NCBI RefSeq assembly: GCF_041361465.1
Contig: NZ_JBGKAC010000001.1
Span: forward strand, 310,001-374,000
Reading direction: 5' to 3'
Length of the DNA stretch: 64,000 nucleotides
Source: Halobaculum sp. MBLA0143
GTDB lineage: Archaea > Halobacteriota > Halobacteria > Halobacteriales > Haloferacaceae
The notes beneath the pieces were generated by a model, which made no database searches, was not told the origin of the DNA, and worked only from the letters and a program-made list of their open reading frames with translations. This document shows positions 41,491 to 50,150 of this stretch, one piece after another. The position numbers and the translations under genes are program-made. How positions within the stretch are numbered: position 1 is the stretch's first letter; every line of letters begins with the position of its first letter.

Positions 41491-42075
41491 GTGAGCCAGA
41501 TCGACGCGGCCGCGGCCGCCGTCCGCGACGGTGACGCGGTCGTCTACCCGACGGAGACGGTGTACGGGCTGGGTGCCGACGCGACGGACCCCGAGGCGGT
41601 CCGCCGCGTGTTCGAACTGAAGGGGCGCGACCGGTCGAAGCCGTTGTCGGCCGCGTTCCCGGACGTCGAGACCGCGCTCGCGGCCGTCGAGGCCGGCGAG
41701 CGCGCCCGGGCACTGATGGAGGCGTTCCTCCCCGGACCGGTGACGGTGGTCGTCCGGCGCGGGCCGTCGTTTCCGGACGTGTTGACGGCCGGAAGCGACC
41801 GCGTCGGTGTCCGCGTCCCGGCCAACGACGCCGCCCGCGAACTGGCCGCCCGCGCCGGCCGTCCCGTGACGGCGACCAGCGCCAACCGCTCTGGCACCGG
41901 GAGCGTCCGAGACCCGGCGGAGCTGGCCCCGGAGCTCCGCGACGCCGTCGCGGTCGTCGCCGACGAGGGACCGACCCCCGGCGGGGAGAGCACCGTCGTC
42001 GACCCGGAGCGCCGGGAGGTGCTCCGTGCCGGCGCCGACGCCGACGAGATTCGCGCCTGGCTGTCGGAAGACTGA
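41491..42075 (+). CDS. L-threonylcarbamoyladenylate synthase (Sua5/YrdC)
   Basis: Makes threonylcarbamoyl-AMP for the universal t6A37 tRNA modification, passed on to the KEOPS complex. The 194-residue protein shows VVYPTETVYGLGADATDPEAVRRVFELKGRDRSKPLS (the KRP/SxN nucleotide region), LPGPVTVVVRRG and VGVRVPANDAARELAARAGRPVTATSANRSG. The extra C-terminal Sua5 domain is lacking, so it is the short YrdC type. The GTG at 41491 gives this N-terminus. Confidence 0.92.
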   Translation: MSQIDAAAAAVRDGDAVVYPTETVYGLGADATDPEAVRRVFELKGRDRSKPLSAAFPDVETALAAVEAGERARALMEAFLPGPVTVVVRRGPSFPDVLTAGSDRVGVRVPANDAARELAARAGRPVTATSANRSGTGSVRDPAELAPELRDAVAVVADEGPTPGGESTVVDPERREVLRAGADADEIRAWLSED

Positions 42076-42153
42076 CGCTATAGGTCCCGTAACGACCTCT
42101 GTGTGAACCAGTGCCATAGATTCAAGTGTTGCCGCTTCTCGCACTCACACGCC

Positions 42154-43956
42154 ATGGCGAGCCACACACACTTGACGGGGCGTGTCGTCCAGCCGCCGAC
42201 CGGGCCGGTCGCGGGCGTCACGGTGGAACTGGTCGTCGACAGCGAGACGGTTGCGAGCGACGAGACGGACGACGACGGGGGGTTCACGCTCCACGTCGAC
42301 GAGGCGCCGACGATGGAGTCGACACTGGTCGTCGACGACAGGATCGAGGAGTCGGTGACGGTCGCGGACGACGGCGGCACGGTGGACCCGGTCGTGCTGC
42401 CCCCGGACGGCGACGCGGGGCCGTCTCACCACGGACACCGACCCTCTCCGGGGGCGATGAAGCTGATGACGGCGTCGTACGCGGACGACGTGAGCGGCGG
42501 CATCCACGGCAGCGTCGAGCAGCGTGGACTGACGGAGACCCCCCGGCGGCCGGCGGCGTCCGGGCTCGGTCGGTTCGAGCGACTGTTCGACTTCCTGCCG
42601 GCGGCGACCCACGACGTAGCGTTCTTGGAGGCGCTGGGCGGTCCGAACGGACCGATGAACCTCGGCGACGAGGAACGGCCGGAGCGACGCGACTTCCCGC
42701 CGGCGGGGTACGTGTTCTACGGTCAGTTCATCGACCACGACGTGACCTTGGACACGACCTCCAGTCTCGACCGCCAGGTCGACCCGGCCGCCCTCCGGAA
42801 CTTCCGGACCCCCGGACTCGACTTGGACAACGTGTACGGCGCCGGCCGCGAGGTCGACCGTCACCTCTACCAGAACGGTGACCCGGGCGCCGCACAGAAC
42901 GACGAACACAAGCTCCTCGTCGGCCCGGACACGGACGGCACCCTCGCGGACCTCCCGCGCAACGCCCAGGGGGTGGCACTGATCGGCGACCCACGCAACG
43001 ACGAGAACCAGATCCTCTCACAGCTCCACGTCTCGATGCTGGGCGCTCACAACCGGATCGTCGACCGGCTGGCCGACGAACGTGCCGGCGAGTCGGCGGC
43101 GTCGCTGGAGGAGGCCAGCCAACTCCTCCGGTGGCACCACCAGTACCTCGTCGTGAACGACTTCCTCCCGCGGGTGTGCCAGGAGACGGTGCTGGACGAC
43201 GTGTTGGAGAACGGCCGGGAGTTGTTCACCGTCCCCGACGGGGAGCAGCGGTACGTTCCCGTCGAGTTCGCCGGCGCGGCGTACCGCTACGGCCACAGCC
43301 GGATCGAGGAGACGTACCGACTCAACGAGGGGCTCGAGGCCGATCTGTTCCAGGGTGAGCCACACCTCCGTGGGGGCCGCCGACTCCAGGGCGACCGCCG
43401 GATCGACTGGTCGTACTTCTTCGACCTGGAGGGGACCCAGTTCGAGGGGGCGGCGGACGACGAGGACCTCCAACGTGTGGCCCCCATCGACCGACGGCTG
43501 CCGGAGAGTCTGCTCCGCCTGCCGATGTTCGCCGACGAGGGGGCGGTCGCGTCGCTGGCGACCCGTAACCTCCTGCGGGGTCGTCGGCTGGGGCTCCCGT
43601 CCGGCCAGGCGGCCGCGCGGGCGGTGGACGCCGAGGTGTTCACCGCCGACGACCTCGGGTACGACGACGACGTCGCGGCCGTCAGACGGGAGTCCGGCGT
43701 CGAGCCGGGCGACCCGGAGACGCCGTTGTGGTACTACGTGCTCGCGGAGGCGGAGGTGGCCAACGGCGGCGCCCGGCTCGGCCCGGTCGGCAGCCGGATC
43801 GTCGCCGAGACGCTGCTGGGGCTGGTCGACGAGAGCCGGGCCTCCTACCGCACCGTGCAACCGAACTGGACGCCTGCCCACGTCGACGAGCTCCCGTTCG
43901 ACGAGGAGATGGGGGTGGGTGAACTGTTGGCGTTCGGCGCGGACGCTCGGTGCTGA
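42154..43956 (+). CDS. Animal-type heme peroxidase family protein
   Basis: A 600-residue peroxidase-cyclooxygenase superfamily protein. The N-terminal ~90 residues are a transthyretin/carbohydrate-binding-like beta domain (HLTGRVVQPPTGPVAGVTVELV), then an acidic linker. The peroxidase core has the distal His in YGQFIDHDVTLD, DPRNDENQILSQLHVSMLGAHNRIVDRL, and the proximal-His region AAYRYGHSRIEETYRL. No signal peptide is visible, so it may be intracellular. Substrate unknown. The ATG at 42154 is chosen; an extension upstream is cysteine/histidine-rich and unlikely. Confidence 0.85.
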   Translation: MASHTHLTGRVVQPPTGPVAGVTVELVVDSETVASDETDDDGGFTLHVDEAPTMESTLVVDDRIEESVTVADDGGTVDPVVLPPDGDAGPSHHGHRPSPGAMKLMTASYADDVSGGIHGSVEQRGLTETPRRPAASGLGRFERLFDFLPAATHDVAFLEALGGPNGPMNLGDEERPERRDFPPAGYVFYGQFIDHDVTLDTTSSLDRQVDPAALRNFRTPGLDLDNVYGAGREVDRHLYQNGDPGAAQNDEHKLLVGPDTDGTLADLPRNAQGVALIGDPRNDENQILSQLHVSMLGAHNRIVDRLADERAGESAASLEEASQLLRWHHQYLVVNDFLPRVCQETVLDDVLENGRELFTVPDGEQRYVPVEFAGAAYRYGHSRIEETYRLNEGLEADLFQGEPHLRGGRRLQGDRRIDWSYFFDLEGTQFEGAADDEDLQRVAPIDRRLPESLLRLPMFADEGAVASLATRNLLRGRRLGLPSGQAAARAVDAEVFTADDLGYDDDVAAVRRESGVEPGDPETPLWYYVLAEAEVANGGARLGPVGSRIVAETLLGLVDESRASYRTVQPNWTPAHVDELPFDEEMGVGELLAFGADARC

Positions 43957-43962
43957 GCCGAC

Positions 43963-44724
43963 TCACGGCCGGAGCCGGCTCCAGAGACTCTCGGTCTCGA
44001 CGCCACACTCCTCGCGGTAGTCACAGGGTCCACACCGTGGGGAGTCGCGGAGCCGCGGCGGCGGGCCGTCGATTCCGCGGGTCGTCCGGAGCGCCCGGCG
44101 GTAGGCGGCCGTCCGGCGGACGCTCAGCCTGACGCTCCGGACGACCGCGTGTGCGGGGTACTCCACGAGCGCCAACGGCACCTCCCGTTCGCGCTGCCAG
44201 GCCAACGCCTTCGCGGCCGCGACCGCCCGGACGCTCTGTGGCTCCCACACACCCGTCTCGTGTGGCGCCCCCGGAGAGACAATCACCGGGACCGGCGGCG
44301 GATCACCGTCGCCGACCCCGGGCAACAGCTTGTGGGCGACCCCGTGACAGTCCTTGCCGGCGAGGTAGACGTCCCGCTCCGGCGGCGCCGACAGCGCCGC
44401 CCAGTCCGGTCGCTCCGCGAGACCGGCGAGTCGGTCTCGGTACTCCGCCGGCGGGACGGCGACGGGAGCCGCCGTCAGGTCCGTCTCCGAGTCGCGTAGT
44501 TCCGGGTAACGGTACGCCAGTTCCTGGACCGACCGGACGGACGCCGGGACGCTCCGGTCGTCGTCGCGGCGGGCGTAGTAACACTGTCGTGGACAGTAAC
44601 AGGCGCGGGCGAGATCCGAAAACGGGACCAGGTCGCTGTCGGTCGACTCTGCCCCGGCGGTCGTCGTCTCGTCGGTCGGGTGTGTCGGCGTGTCGGACAC
44701 GGCTGTGGCCACTGGTCGCTCCAT
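43963..44724 (-). CDS. Orphan Cas4-like protein
   Basis: A 253-residue protein with the shape of a Cas4/RecB-like PD-(D/E)XK protein: VPFSDLARACYCPRQCYYARR near the N-terminus (first Fe-S cysteine) and CGPCDYREECGVE at the C-terminus (three further cysteines), so a 4-cysteine iron-sulfur site is intact. The nuclease core is degenerate: VIVSPG lacks the conserved Asp and the (D/E)xK element reads VEYPAH without the Lys. No other cas gene and no array are nearby. It may be a binding rather than cutting protein. Confidence 0.72.
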   Translation of the reverse strand: MERPVATAVSDTPTHPTDETTTAGAESTDSDLVPFSDLARACYCPRQCYYARRDDDRSVPASVRSVQELAYRYPELRDSETDLTAAPVAVPPAEYRDRLAGLAERPDWAALSAPPERDVYLAGKDCHGVAHKLLPGVGDGDPPPVPVIVSPGAPHETGVWEPQSVRAVAAAKALAWQREREVPLALVEYPAHAVVRSVRLSVRRTAAYRRALRTTRGIDGPPPRLRDSPRCGPCDYREECGVETESLWSRLRP

Positions 44725-44787
44725 CGCACTTCAACGTCGGGCACGGACCGCGGCGCTTTTTGTAGCCGGCGGATGAGTCGGGTGACG

Positions 44788-46686
44788 ATGACGTCCTCAC
44801 AGAGCAACCTGGCGGGGCTGTCTCGGTTCGTGTTCCGGGCCCCGTCCTGGTACCGGAGCGTCGCGATAGCGCTCCTGCTGGCGGCAGCCGCGGGGGTCGC
44901 GGCCTTCGCCAGCCCGGACGCCGGGCAGGTGTGGCGCGGTGTCCTGTTCGTCGGACGGGACGCGTGGCAGGGGGTGTTCTTCGTCGGCATCCCGACGGTC
45001 GTCGCCGGCCTCGGGACGGCCTGGGTCGACAGGGTCGTCGGCGGCCAGCTCACCCGCGACCGGTCGATGCTGTTGGCACTGGCCTGTGAGGTGGTGCTCG
45101 TCGCGGTGCTGGCGTTGGCCGGGGTGGCAGTGTACCTCACGCCGCTCCAACAGCAGTTCGTGTTCGACACGCTGGTCGTGGCGCTGGCGTCCGTGTTCGC
45201 CCTCCGCCTGCTCGTGATCGCCGCCGTCTCCCGGTCGTCGCTGACGCTGTCGGCCGTCCCGGCGAGCATCCAGACGCTGGCCTCTGCGGTCCTGTTGTTC
45301 GTCTACAGCGGAACACTCCGGGCGATCGAACTGGGCGTGCCGCTCCAACGAGCGTACGTCACGACGTACCTCTCGCGGGCCGACGAGGCACCCCCGGAGC
45401 TGTCGGTGATCTCGCCGGAGCACTTCCTCCTGTTGGGGGTGACGTGTGTGCTGTACGCCGGCGCGGTGTACGGCTTCCTCTACGTCGTCGACCGGCCCTG
45501 GCGGGAGTCGCTCGGCGTGTCCGTCCTGGACTTCATCCAGGGGTTCGTCGGCCACATCGCGGACGGCAGCCGCGAACTGGAGACGTTCTTCGAGCAGATG
45601 GGCGAGGAAGCGGTCGTCCCGGTGACGGTGTTGTCCGTCCGGCGACCGGACGGGACGGAGACCGCCCGGTGGGTGTTGCCGATGATCCACCCCGGACCGA
45701 TGGGGGAGATCGGCGGCGGCAACCTCCCCGTCCGGGTGGCCGAGGAGACGGACGGACTGGGGTTCCCGCCACACGCCACCGCCGGCCACGACTTCAACCT
45801 CGTCACGGAACGCGAGGTGGATCGACTGTTGGACGCCGCCGAGCGGGCCGGGCGCAAACTGGAGTTCACCGACCGCGCCACCCCGAGCGTCCGGACGGCC
45901 GCCGGCGAGGCGTCGATCCTCGGCCAGGCGTTCGGCGACGACGCGCTCATGACCGCCACGTTCGCCCCGGGGTTCGCCGACGACGTGGAGTACGCCGTCG
46001 GACTGTCGGCCGCCGCCGAGGCCCGCACGAACGGGTTGGACGACGTGATGCTCGCGGACGCCCACAACTCCAACAACGGGCTGGAGGGACCGGACCTGGG
46101 TCACGTCACCCCGGGGTCCACCCGGTCGTTCGACATGATGGCCGCCGCCGGCGACGCCGGCGACCGACTGGCGACGGCGCCGCGGTCGGAGTTGGCCGTC
46201 GGCGTCGGGCACGTCGAGACGGAGTGGGAGCCGGAGCAGGGTGTCGGTCCGTTGGGCGTCCGCACGATGGTGACGGAGGTGAGCGACCAACGGACGGCGT
46301 ACGTCCTCGTCGACGGCAACAACATGGAGCCGGGCCTGCGCGGCGAGATCGTCGACGCCCTCGACGACTTCGACGAGGTGGAGGTGTTGACGACGGACAC
46401 CCACGTCGTCAACACCGTAGAGGCGGAGAATCAGGTGGGCGACGTCCTGCCGTGGGCGGACGTGATCGAGGCGGTCCGACGGGCCACGGACGACGCCGTC
46501 GCGGACCTGGCCCCGGCCGAGGTCGGGATAGCGACGGAACACGCGGAGGTGACCGTGTTCGGCAACGACCGCACGGAGACGCTGGCGAGCCACGCCAACG
46601 CCGCCGTCCAGATGGGCGGCGCCCTGGCGGCGGTCGTCGTCTTGGCGTCGCTCGCGGTGTCTGCGCTGTTGTTCTTCCTGGCGTGA
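44788..46686 (+). CDS. DUF2070 family membrane protein
   Basis: A 632-residue archaeal protein. The N-terminal half has about seven membrane spans; the C-terminal half (about 265-610) is a soluble domain with conserved MIHPGPMGEIGGGNLP, TAGHDFNLV and MLADAHNSNNG motifs whose His/Asp residues look metal-binding. A last span (AAVVVLASLAVSALLFFL) ends the chain. DUF2070 is conserved in Euryarchaea; the function is unknown. CTTTTTGT (44754-44761) about 27 nt before ATG 44788 decides this start over the ATG at 44773. Confidence 0.87.
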   Translation: MTSSQSNLAGLSRFVFRAPSWYRSVAIALLLAAAAGVAAFASPDAGQVWRGVLFVGRDAWQGVFFVGIPTVVAGLGTAWVDRVVGGQLTRDRSMLLALACEVVLVAVLALAGVAVYLTPLQQQFVFDTLVVALASVFALRLLVIAAVSRSSLTLSAVPASIQTLASAVLLFVYSGTLRAIELGVPLQRAYVTTYLSRADEAPPELSVISPEHFLLLGVTCVLYAGAVYGFLYVVDRPWRESLGVSVLDFIQGFVGHIADGSRELETFFEQMGEEAVVPVTVLSVRRPDGTETARWVLPMIHPGPMGEIGGGNLPVRVAEETDGLGFPPHATAGHDFNLVTEREVDRLLDAAERAGRKLEFTDRATPSVRTAAGEASILGQAFGDDALMTATFAPGFADDVEYAVGLSAAAEARTNGLDDVMLADAHNSNNGLEGPDLGHVTPGSTRSFDMMAAAGDAGDRLATAPRSELAVGVGHVETEWEPEQGVGPLGVRTMVTEVSDQRTAYVLVDGNNMEPGLRGEIVDALDDFDEVEVLTTDTHVVNTVEAENQVGDVLPWADVIEAVRRATDDAVADLAPAEVGIATEHAEVTVFGNDRTETLASHANAAVQMGGALAAVVVLASLAVSALLFFLA

Positions 46687-46735
46687 GTCACACCGACGTG
46701 GCCGCGACTCTCGTCGCCGTCGACGCGAGTCACGC

Positions 46736-47698
46736 TCACGTCTCGGCTTCGATGTAGACGGTCGACACCCGGTCGTCGACACCCTTCAGGTCCGCCTCCA
46801 TCGCCTCGATCCGGGCGTCGATCTCGTCGGCGTCCAGCGTCGGGTCGAAGCTCACGTCGGCGGCGACGAGCGCCGTCGCCGGCCCGACGAACATCGACCG
46901 GAGGCCGTCGACGCCGACGACGCCGTCGTGGTCGGTCGCGACCGCTCGGAGCCGGTCCTCGTCGCTGCTCGACAGCGACTCCCCCAACAGGAGCCGTTTG
47001 TTCTCCCAGGCCAGCGCCAGTGCGAACGTCATCAGCAGGGCACCGATCAGGAGCGCCGTGACGGCGTCGTAGATCTCGTTGCCGGTGTAGTGGGAGGCGA
47101 TCACCCCGACGAGCGCGATGGCGGCCCCGCCCAGCGCGACCGCGTCTTCCGTGTACGCCGTGAGCGTCGTCACGTCGCTCGTCTCCCGGAACGCCTCCCG
47201 GATCCCGCTCCAGCCGTACTCGTCGATCTGGCTGCGCAGTTCCCCGCTCGCCTTCCGGAAGGCGTACGACTCGAACGCGATTGCGGCGACCAACACCCCG
47301 ACGCTCAGCTGGAACGTCGACAACGGCACGAGCGCGGTGAAGTCCACGCCGGCGATCACGACGTCGCTGGCGCCGCCGCCGTGGCCCTCGGCGGTGACCG
47401 CCTCGTAGCCGTGTTTCAGCGACTCCCACCCGGCGATGCCGAACAGGAGCACGGACACCAGGAACGAGTAGAAGAACTGTGCCTTCCCGTAGCCGAACGG
47501 GTGTGACCGGGTCGCCGACCGCTCGGAGTACCGAATCCCGATCAGGAGGAACACTTGGTTGCCCGTGTCCGACACGGAGTGGTACGCCTCTGACAGCATC
47601 GAAGGGCTCCCCGACGCGAGAAACGCGAAGAACTTCAGCACCGCGATAGCGCCGTTCGCAACGAGTGCCGCGATCACGACGGATCTGCTTCCGGCCAT
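46736..47698 (-). CDS. Cation diffusion facilitator transporter
   Basis: A 320-residue CDF-family heavy metal transporter. It has the TM2 metal motif LSEAYHSVSDTGNQVFL, HPFGYGKAQFFYSFLVS after it, TAYTEDAVALGGAAIALVGV (TM5 with a metal Asp), and a C-terminal cytosolic domain (VDGLRSMFVGPATALVAADVSFDP). Metal may be zinc, iron or manganese; the first motif HSVSD fits Zn/Fe types. A longer insertion around 100-170 (GHGGGASDVV...DEYGWSGIREAFRETSD) is unusual. A CTTTTATCA box about 25 nt before the ATG fits a leaderless promoter. Confidence 0.9.
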   Translation of the reverse strand: MAGSRSVVIAALVANGAIAVLKFFAFLASGSPSMLSEAYHSVSDTGNQVFLLIGIRYSERSATRSHPFGYGKAQFFYSFLVSVLLFGIAGWESLKHGYEAVTAEGHGGGASDVVIAGVDFTALVPLSTFQLSVGVLVAAIAFESYAFRKASGELRSQIDEYGWSGIREAFRETSDVTTLTAYTEDAVALGGAAIALVGVIASHYTGNEIYDAVTALLIGALLMTFALALAWENKRLLLGESLSSSDEDRLRAVATDHDGVVGVDGLRSMFVGPATALVAADVSFDPTLDADEIDARIEAMEADLKGVDDRVSTVYIEAET

Positions 47699-47789
47699 CG
47701 TGCCGCCCGACGGCGCCCCCAGTGATAAAAGTAGGCGCCGACGGGTGGGGACCGTCGGATTCACGTCGCTGCCGACACGACTCCCGGTC

Positions 47790-48302
47790 GTGTTAGTCGC
47801 GGTCTCGGACACGCACGGGCGGGCGGAGCACAGACTGGCCGGTCGCACCCGCGAGGCGGTCGCGGCCGCAGACGCCGTGATCCACGCCGGCGACTTCTAC
47901 ACCGGCGACGTGCTCGCCGCCTTCGAGTCCGCCGCCGACCGGCTGTACGGCGTCGTCGGCAACAACGACGACGCGACCGTCCGGAACCGCCTCCCGGAGA
48001 GTCGGGTCGTCGGCTACGAGGGCGTGACCTTCGCCGTCCGCCACCGCGCCCGCTCGTCGACCGCGCTGTCGTTGTTCGGCCGCGAGCACGACGCCGACGC
48101 CGTCGTCTACGGTCACAGCCACGACCCCGGAGTGGAGACGACCGACGACCTCGTCTTGGTCAACCCCGGCAGCCACGCCCAGCCCCGCGGCAACCGACAG
48201 TCACACGCGGAGTTCGAGCCCCGACCCGGAGGCGGGCTGGACGGCCGACTCGTCACTGTCGAGGGAGAGACGTTCGCGGAGTTCACGATCGAGAACGACT
48301 GA
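47790..48302 (+). CDS. YfcE/MJ0936-type metallophosphodiesterase
   Basis: A 170-residue calcineurin-like phosphodiesterase. The metal motifs are VAVSDTHGR, VIHAGDFYTGD, GVVGNNDDATVRN, and VYGHSHDP with NPGSHAQPR at the end, matching the archaeal MJ0936 and bacterial YfcE group, which hydrolyse phosphodiesters such as bis-pNPP in vitro. The natural substrate is unknown. GTG at 47790 places the first motif at residue 6. It is divergent from the CDF gene. Confidence 0.9.
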   Translation: MLVAVSDTHGRAEHRLAGRTREAVAAADAVIHAGDFYTGDVLAAFESAADRLYGVVGNNDDATVRNRLPESRVVGYEGVTFAVRHRARSSTALSLFGREHDADAVVYGHSHDPGVETTDDLVLVNPGSHAQPRGNRQSHAEFEPRPGGGLDGRLVTVEGETFAEFTIEND

Positions 48303-48408
48303 GACCGGGGGAACGGGGGCGTGACGCTTGGAGGGCCGTGCCCCGGGGACCGTAACGTCCCGTACGTGTCACCGACACAAGTAGCCACGGAAGACTCAAA
48401 CGACCGTT

Positions 48409-49059
48409 TCAGCGTCGCCGCCGCGCCAACGCCGCGACGCTCGTCGCCGCGACGAGCGCCACCACGCCGCCGAGGAACAACAACACCCCGGGGGAGCTGC
48501 TTAGGCTGTCGAGCAGCGTCGGCCCGGCGTCGACGGCACCGTCGGCCGCCTCCGTCGAGGCCGCAGAGATGGCGTAATCCCCGGCGTCGCCCGTCCCCGC
48601 CAGGTCCGGCGCGAACGGGCCGTCGAGCAGCCACTCGGCGGCAGCCGCCACGACCGCCAACGGCGCGAGCCCGCCCAGCAGTCGCTTCAGTGCGCCCCGG
48701 AGCCCGCTCGTCTCCTCCTCGCGGCCGGCGACGACCACCAACGCCCGGTCGGCCGGGCCGTACACCGTCATCTCGCGGCCCTTCTCCGAGTACACCGTGT
48801 CGGCCTCGTGGACGAGCCCGGCGTCGTCTAAGCTGTCGAGGTGGTACTGGACGTTCTGGAGCGTGGTGTCGACCCGGTCGGCGAGTTCACTCGCAGTCGC
48901 GGGCTCTTCGTGGAGAGCGGTGAGGATGCTGCGGGCCGTGTCGGCCGACAGCGCCGACAACACCGCGTCGGCGTCGTCGCCGTCCACGCCGACCACGCGC
49001 GGCTCCTCGGGTGCGTCGTGGTCGCGCCGTTCGGGAAACAGGTCGGCCATCGCCGACAC
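48409..49059 (-). CDS. Membrane-anchored winged-helix regulator
   Basis: A 216-residue protein. Residues about 30-95 are an ArsR-like winged helix (SADTARSILTALHEEPATASELADRVDTTLQNVQYHLDSLDDAGLV), with recognition helix TLQNVQYHLD. Two membrane spans follow: LAPLAVVAAAAEWLL near 130 and VLLFLGGVVALVAATSVAAL near 195, separated by an outer loop. This puts the DNA-binding domain in the cytoplasm with a membrane anchor, which could sense a membrane signal. GTG at 49059 or ATG at 49050 may be the start. Confidence 0.85.
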   Translation of the reverse strand: MSAMADLFPERRDHDAPEEPRVVGVDGDDADAVLSALSADTARSILTALHEEPATASELADRVDTTLQNVQYHLDSLDDAGLVHEADTVYSEKGREMTVYGPADRALVVVAGREEETSGLRGALKRLLGGLAPLAVVAAAAEWLLDGPFAPDLAGTGDAGDYAISAASTEAADGAVDAGPTLLDSLSSSPGVLLFLGGVVALVAATSVAALARRRR

Positions 49060-49107
49060 GTCCCGGCGCGGGCGTCGTAAGTCTTCAGGTACGTCTCGGG
49101 GCGTGCG

Positions 49108-49488
49108 TCACCGACCCGTCGGCTCGATCTCGTCGCCGACGGCGTTCATCACCTGGACGGCCGCGCTCGCGGCGAGCCCCCGCGCGACCTCCTCGCGGTC
49201 CTCGTCGTCCAGCCCGGCGGTCAGCTCCTCGATGCTCGGCGAGAAGCCGGCGCTGACGGCGCGACCCACCGGCGGGCGGACGGCGACGGTCGCCTGCGGA
49301 CCGTCGTGGCCGTAGCCGAGCTCCGACCCGACCGTGTAGCCGTCCGGGAGGTACGACTCCGTTCGAGTGACGATGTTGGCGACCGCCTCCCGGAGGGCGT
49401 TCTTCTGGTCGGTCGTGAGCTCTACTTCCTCCAGCTGTCCGGCGTCGACGACGCCTGGCTGCCCCGCGTAGGGGTTGTTGCCGTTCAT
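49108..49488 (-). CDS. DUF5811-like haloarchaeal protein
   Basis: A 126-residue protein that starts MNGNNPYAGQPGVVD and contains the helix VELTTDQKNALREAVANIVTRTESYLPDG, a beta segment (VGSELGYGHDGPQATVAVRPPVGRAVSAGFSP) and a C-terminal helix (DREEVARGLAASAAVQVMNAV). This fits the haloarchaea-only family DUF5811, function unknown. It lies between the membrane regulator and pdaD on one strand with gaps of 48 and 59 bases, so an operon is possible. Confidence 0.75.
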   Translation of the reverse strand: MNGNNPYAGQPGVVDAGQLEEVELTTDQKNALREAVANIVTRTESYLPDGYTVGSELGYGHDGPQATVAVRPPVGRAVSAGFSPSIEELTAGLDDEDREEVARGLAASAAVQVMNAVGDEIEPTGR

Positions 49489-49547
49489 CGAGAGTCGTCT
49501 CCGTTACGAGAGGCCCGCAGTTAAGAGCGTCGCCCCCTGCGAACGGA

Positions 49548-50096
49548 TCACACGCTTCGGTCGCCGCCGCCACGGGGCGGTCCGCCGATGCGCTCGGTGG
49601 TCCCGTAGGCGGCGACGACGACTGCTGCGACGTGGGCGTCGGCCGCGCGCGCCGCGGGTGCCAGCAGCGTCTCCCGGTCCGGCAGCGTCCAGTCGCGCAG
49701 CCCAGCACCGGCGTCCAGCCCACGACGGAGCCGTTCGCGGACGGCCGCCGTCGTCTCCCCGGTCGCCTCGTAGAACAGCCCCGGCCCCGGCCCGGTCGCC
49801 CACCCCAGCCCGGCGACGAGGTCGGGGTCGTCAGCCGGCGCGACCGGACGCGCGGCCGCTCCGTCGGCGGTCCCCGTCGGCGGCGCCGCCGTCTCCGCGA
49901 GCACGGTCGTCAGCCGGCCGCCTGCAGGCCCCAGGTCCGGGACGCTGTCGACGACCCGGACGTGGCTGTCGGCCGGCAGGACGGACGACACCGTCACGAG
50001 GTTGTAGTCGGCGACGCCGGCGCCGGCGAGCGCGGCGTCGAACGCCGAGAGTTCGGTCGGTCCGCGGCCGAGGCCGGCCGCGACGTTGACCTCCAT
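49548..50096 (-). CDS. pdaD: Pyruvoyl-dependent arginine decarboxylase
   Basis: Produces agmatine, needed in archaea for agmatidine in tRNA-Ile2 and for polyamines. The proenzyme cuts itself between the serines of VSSVLP (residues about 36-41 in NLVTVSSVLPADSH), turning the second Ser into pyruvoyl. Further landmarks: GLGWATGPGPGLFYEATGET and the C-terminal AHVAAVVVAAYG. Length 182 agrees with the archaeal type. Just downstream of pan on the minus strand with a 54-base gap. Confidence 0.9.
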   Translation of the reverse strand: MEVNVAAGLGRGPTELSAFDAALAGAGVADYNLVTVSSVLPADSHVRVVDSVPDLGPAGGRLTTVLAETAAPPTGTADGAAARPVAPADDPDLVAGLGWATGPGPGLFYEATGETTAAVRERLRRGLDAGAGLRDWTLPDRETLLAPAARAADAHVAAVVVAAYGTTERIGGPPRGGGDRSV

Positions 50097-50150
50097 ACAC
50101 GGAGGCGACCGCAGAGAGGAAAGTGGCTGTCGGTCGGAGCGCGTCCCGCC

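Noticed and set aside
43963-44724. CRISPR locus around the Cas4-like gene
   Set aside because: No spaced direct repeats or other cas genes occur within several kilobases.
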